In this document: positions 23,603 through 23,650 of the stretch, piece after piece
Layout: each line of letters begins with the position of its first letter
Position numbering within the stretch: the first letter of the stretch is position 1
NCBI GenBank assembly: GCA_016719055.1
Contig: JADKAW010000034.1
Location: 1 to 23,650 of the forward strand
Source: Candidatus Rhodoferax mariagerensis
Lineage (GTDB): Bacteria > Pseudomonadota > Gammaproteobacteria > Burkholderiales > Burkholderiaceae_C
DNA: 23,650 nucleotides
Reading direction: 5' to 3'
Position numbers and translations under genes: made by a program
The notes under the pieces: generated by a model
Told to the model about the DNA's origin: nothing
What the model saw: only the letters and a program-made list of their open reading frames with translations
The model's database searches: none

Positions 23603-23650
23603 TATTGTTGAATGTGGCTGACAAAGCCTCGTGGCCTAGTAAATATTTTT

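Noticed and set aside
1..23650. tRNA or rRNA genes and a PEP-CTERM substrate gene
   Set aside because: No cloverleaf-like or rRNA-like sequence and no C-terminal VPEP-type signal was seen on reading either strand.

Overview
The window looks like a betaproteobacterial chromosome segment, probably Burkholderiales and perhaps Comamonadaceae (Rhodoferax/Polaromonas-like). This is inferred from the gene families, gene order and moderately high GC, not from a database search. Its core is an exosortase A (XrtA)/PEP-CTERM exopolysaccharide (EPS) operon of about 17 kb on the minus strand, read from position 19132 down to 1992. Toxin-antitoxin (TA) type genes lie at both ends. Family names with TIGR numbers are recalled from the known XrtA/EPS family set and were not searched here.

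Left end (1-1965): the 3' part of a HipA-like kinase gene on the plus strand, facing a MntA/HepT (nucleotidyltransferase/HEPN) pair on the minus strand. mntA begins only 26 bp after the reconstructed end of the last EPS gene, so it may be read from the EPS transcript.

EPS operon in transcription order: outer-membrane export lipoprotein, chain-length determinant, tyrosine autokinase with a Tyr-rich tail, outer-membrane beta-barrel protein, AAA ATPase, UDP-GlcNAc 2-epimerase (wecB), polysaccharide deacetylase, FemAB-like protein, glycosyltransferase (stp1-like), exosortase A fused to an EpsI domain, nucleotide-sugar dehydrogenase, glycosyltransferase (stp2-like), exosortase-type amidotransferase, and glycosyltransferase (stp3-like). 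Most junctions are 4-bp overlaps or gaps of a few bases. Together the genes would make UDP-amino-sugar and amino-uronate precursors, assemble and modify a polysaccharide, control its length and export it, while XrtA processes PEP-CTERM proteins. No PEP-CTERM substrate, priming transferase, flippase or polymerase is in the window.

The last three EPS genes and femAB are frameshifted as written. Where the intended frame can be rebuilt, the lesions are nearly all single-base losses in runs of 2-4 identical bases, while the codons between them remain well conserved. This suggests sequence or consensus error at least as strongly as true gene decay. The stp2-like gene also appears to lack about 80-90 codons.

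Right end (19188-23650): an imperfect direct duplication (19188-20732 and 21256-22881) separated by a degraded HTH/transposase-like remnant. Each copy carries an HTH antitoxin remnant, a RelE/Phd-type TA pair, a short group-II-intron-like fragment and the 3' part of a ThiF/E1-like gene. The TA pair is intact in the left copy and broken in the right. ThiF has an intact C-terminus only on the left and an intact N-terminus only on the right. A perfect 169-bp match between the copies would let one crossover rebuild the full gene. At the right edge a strong sigma-54-type -24/-12 promoter points out of the window.
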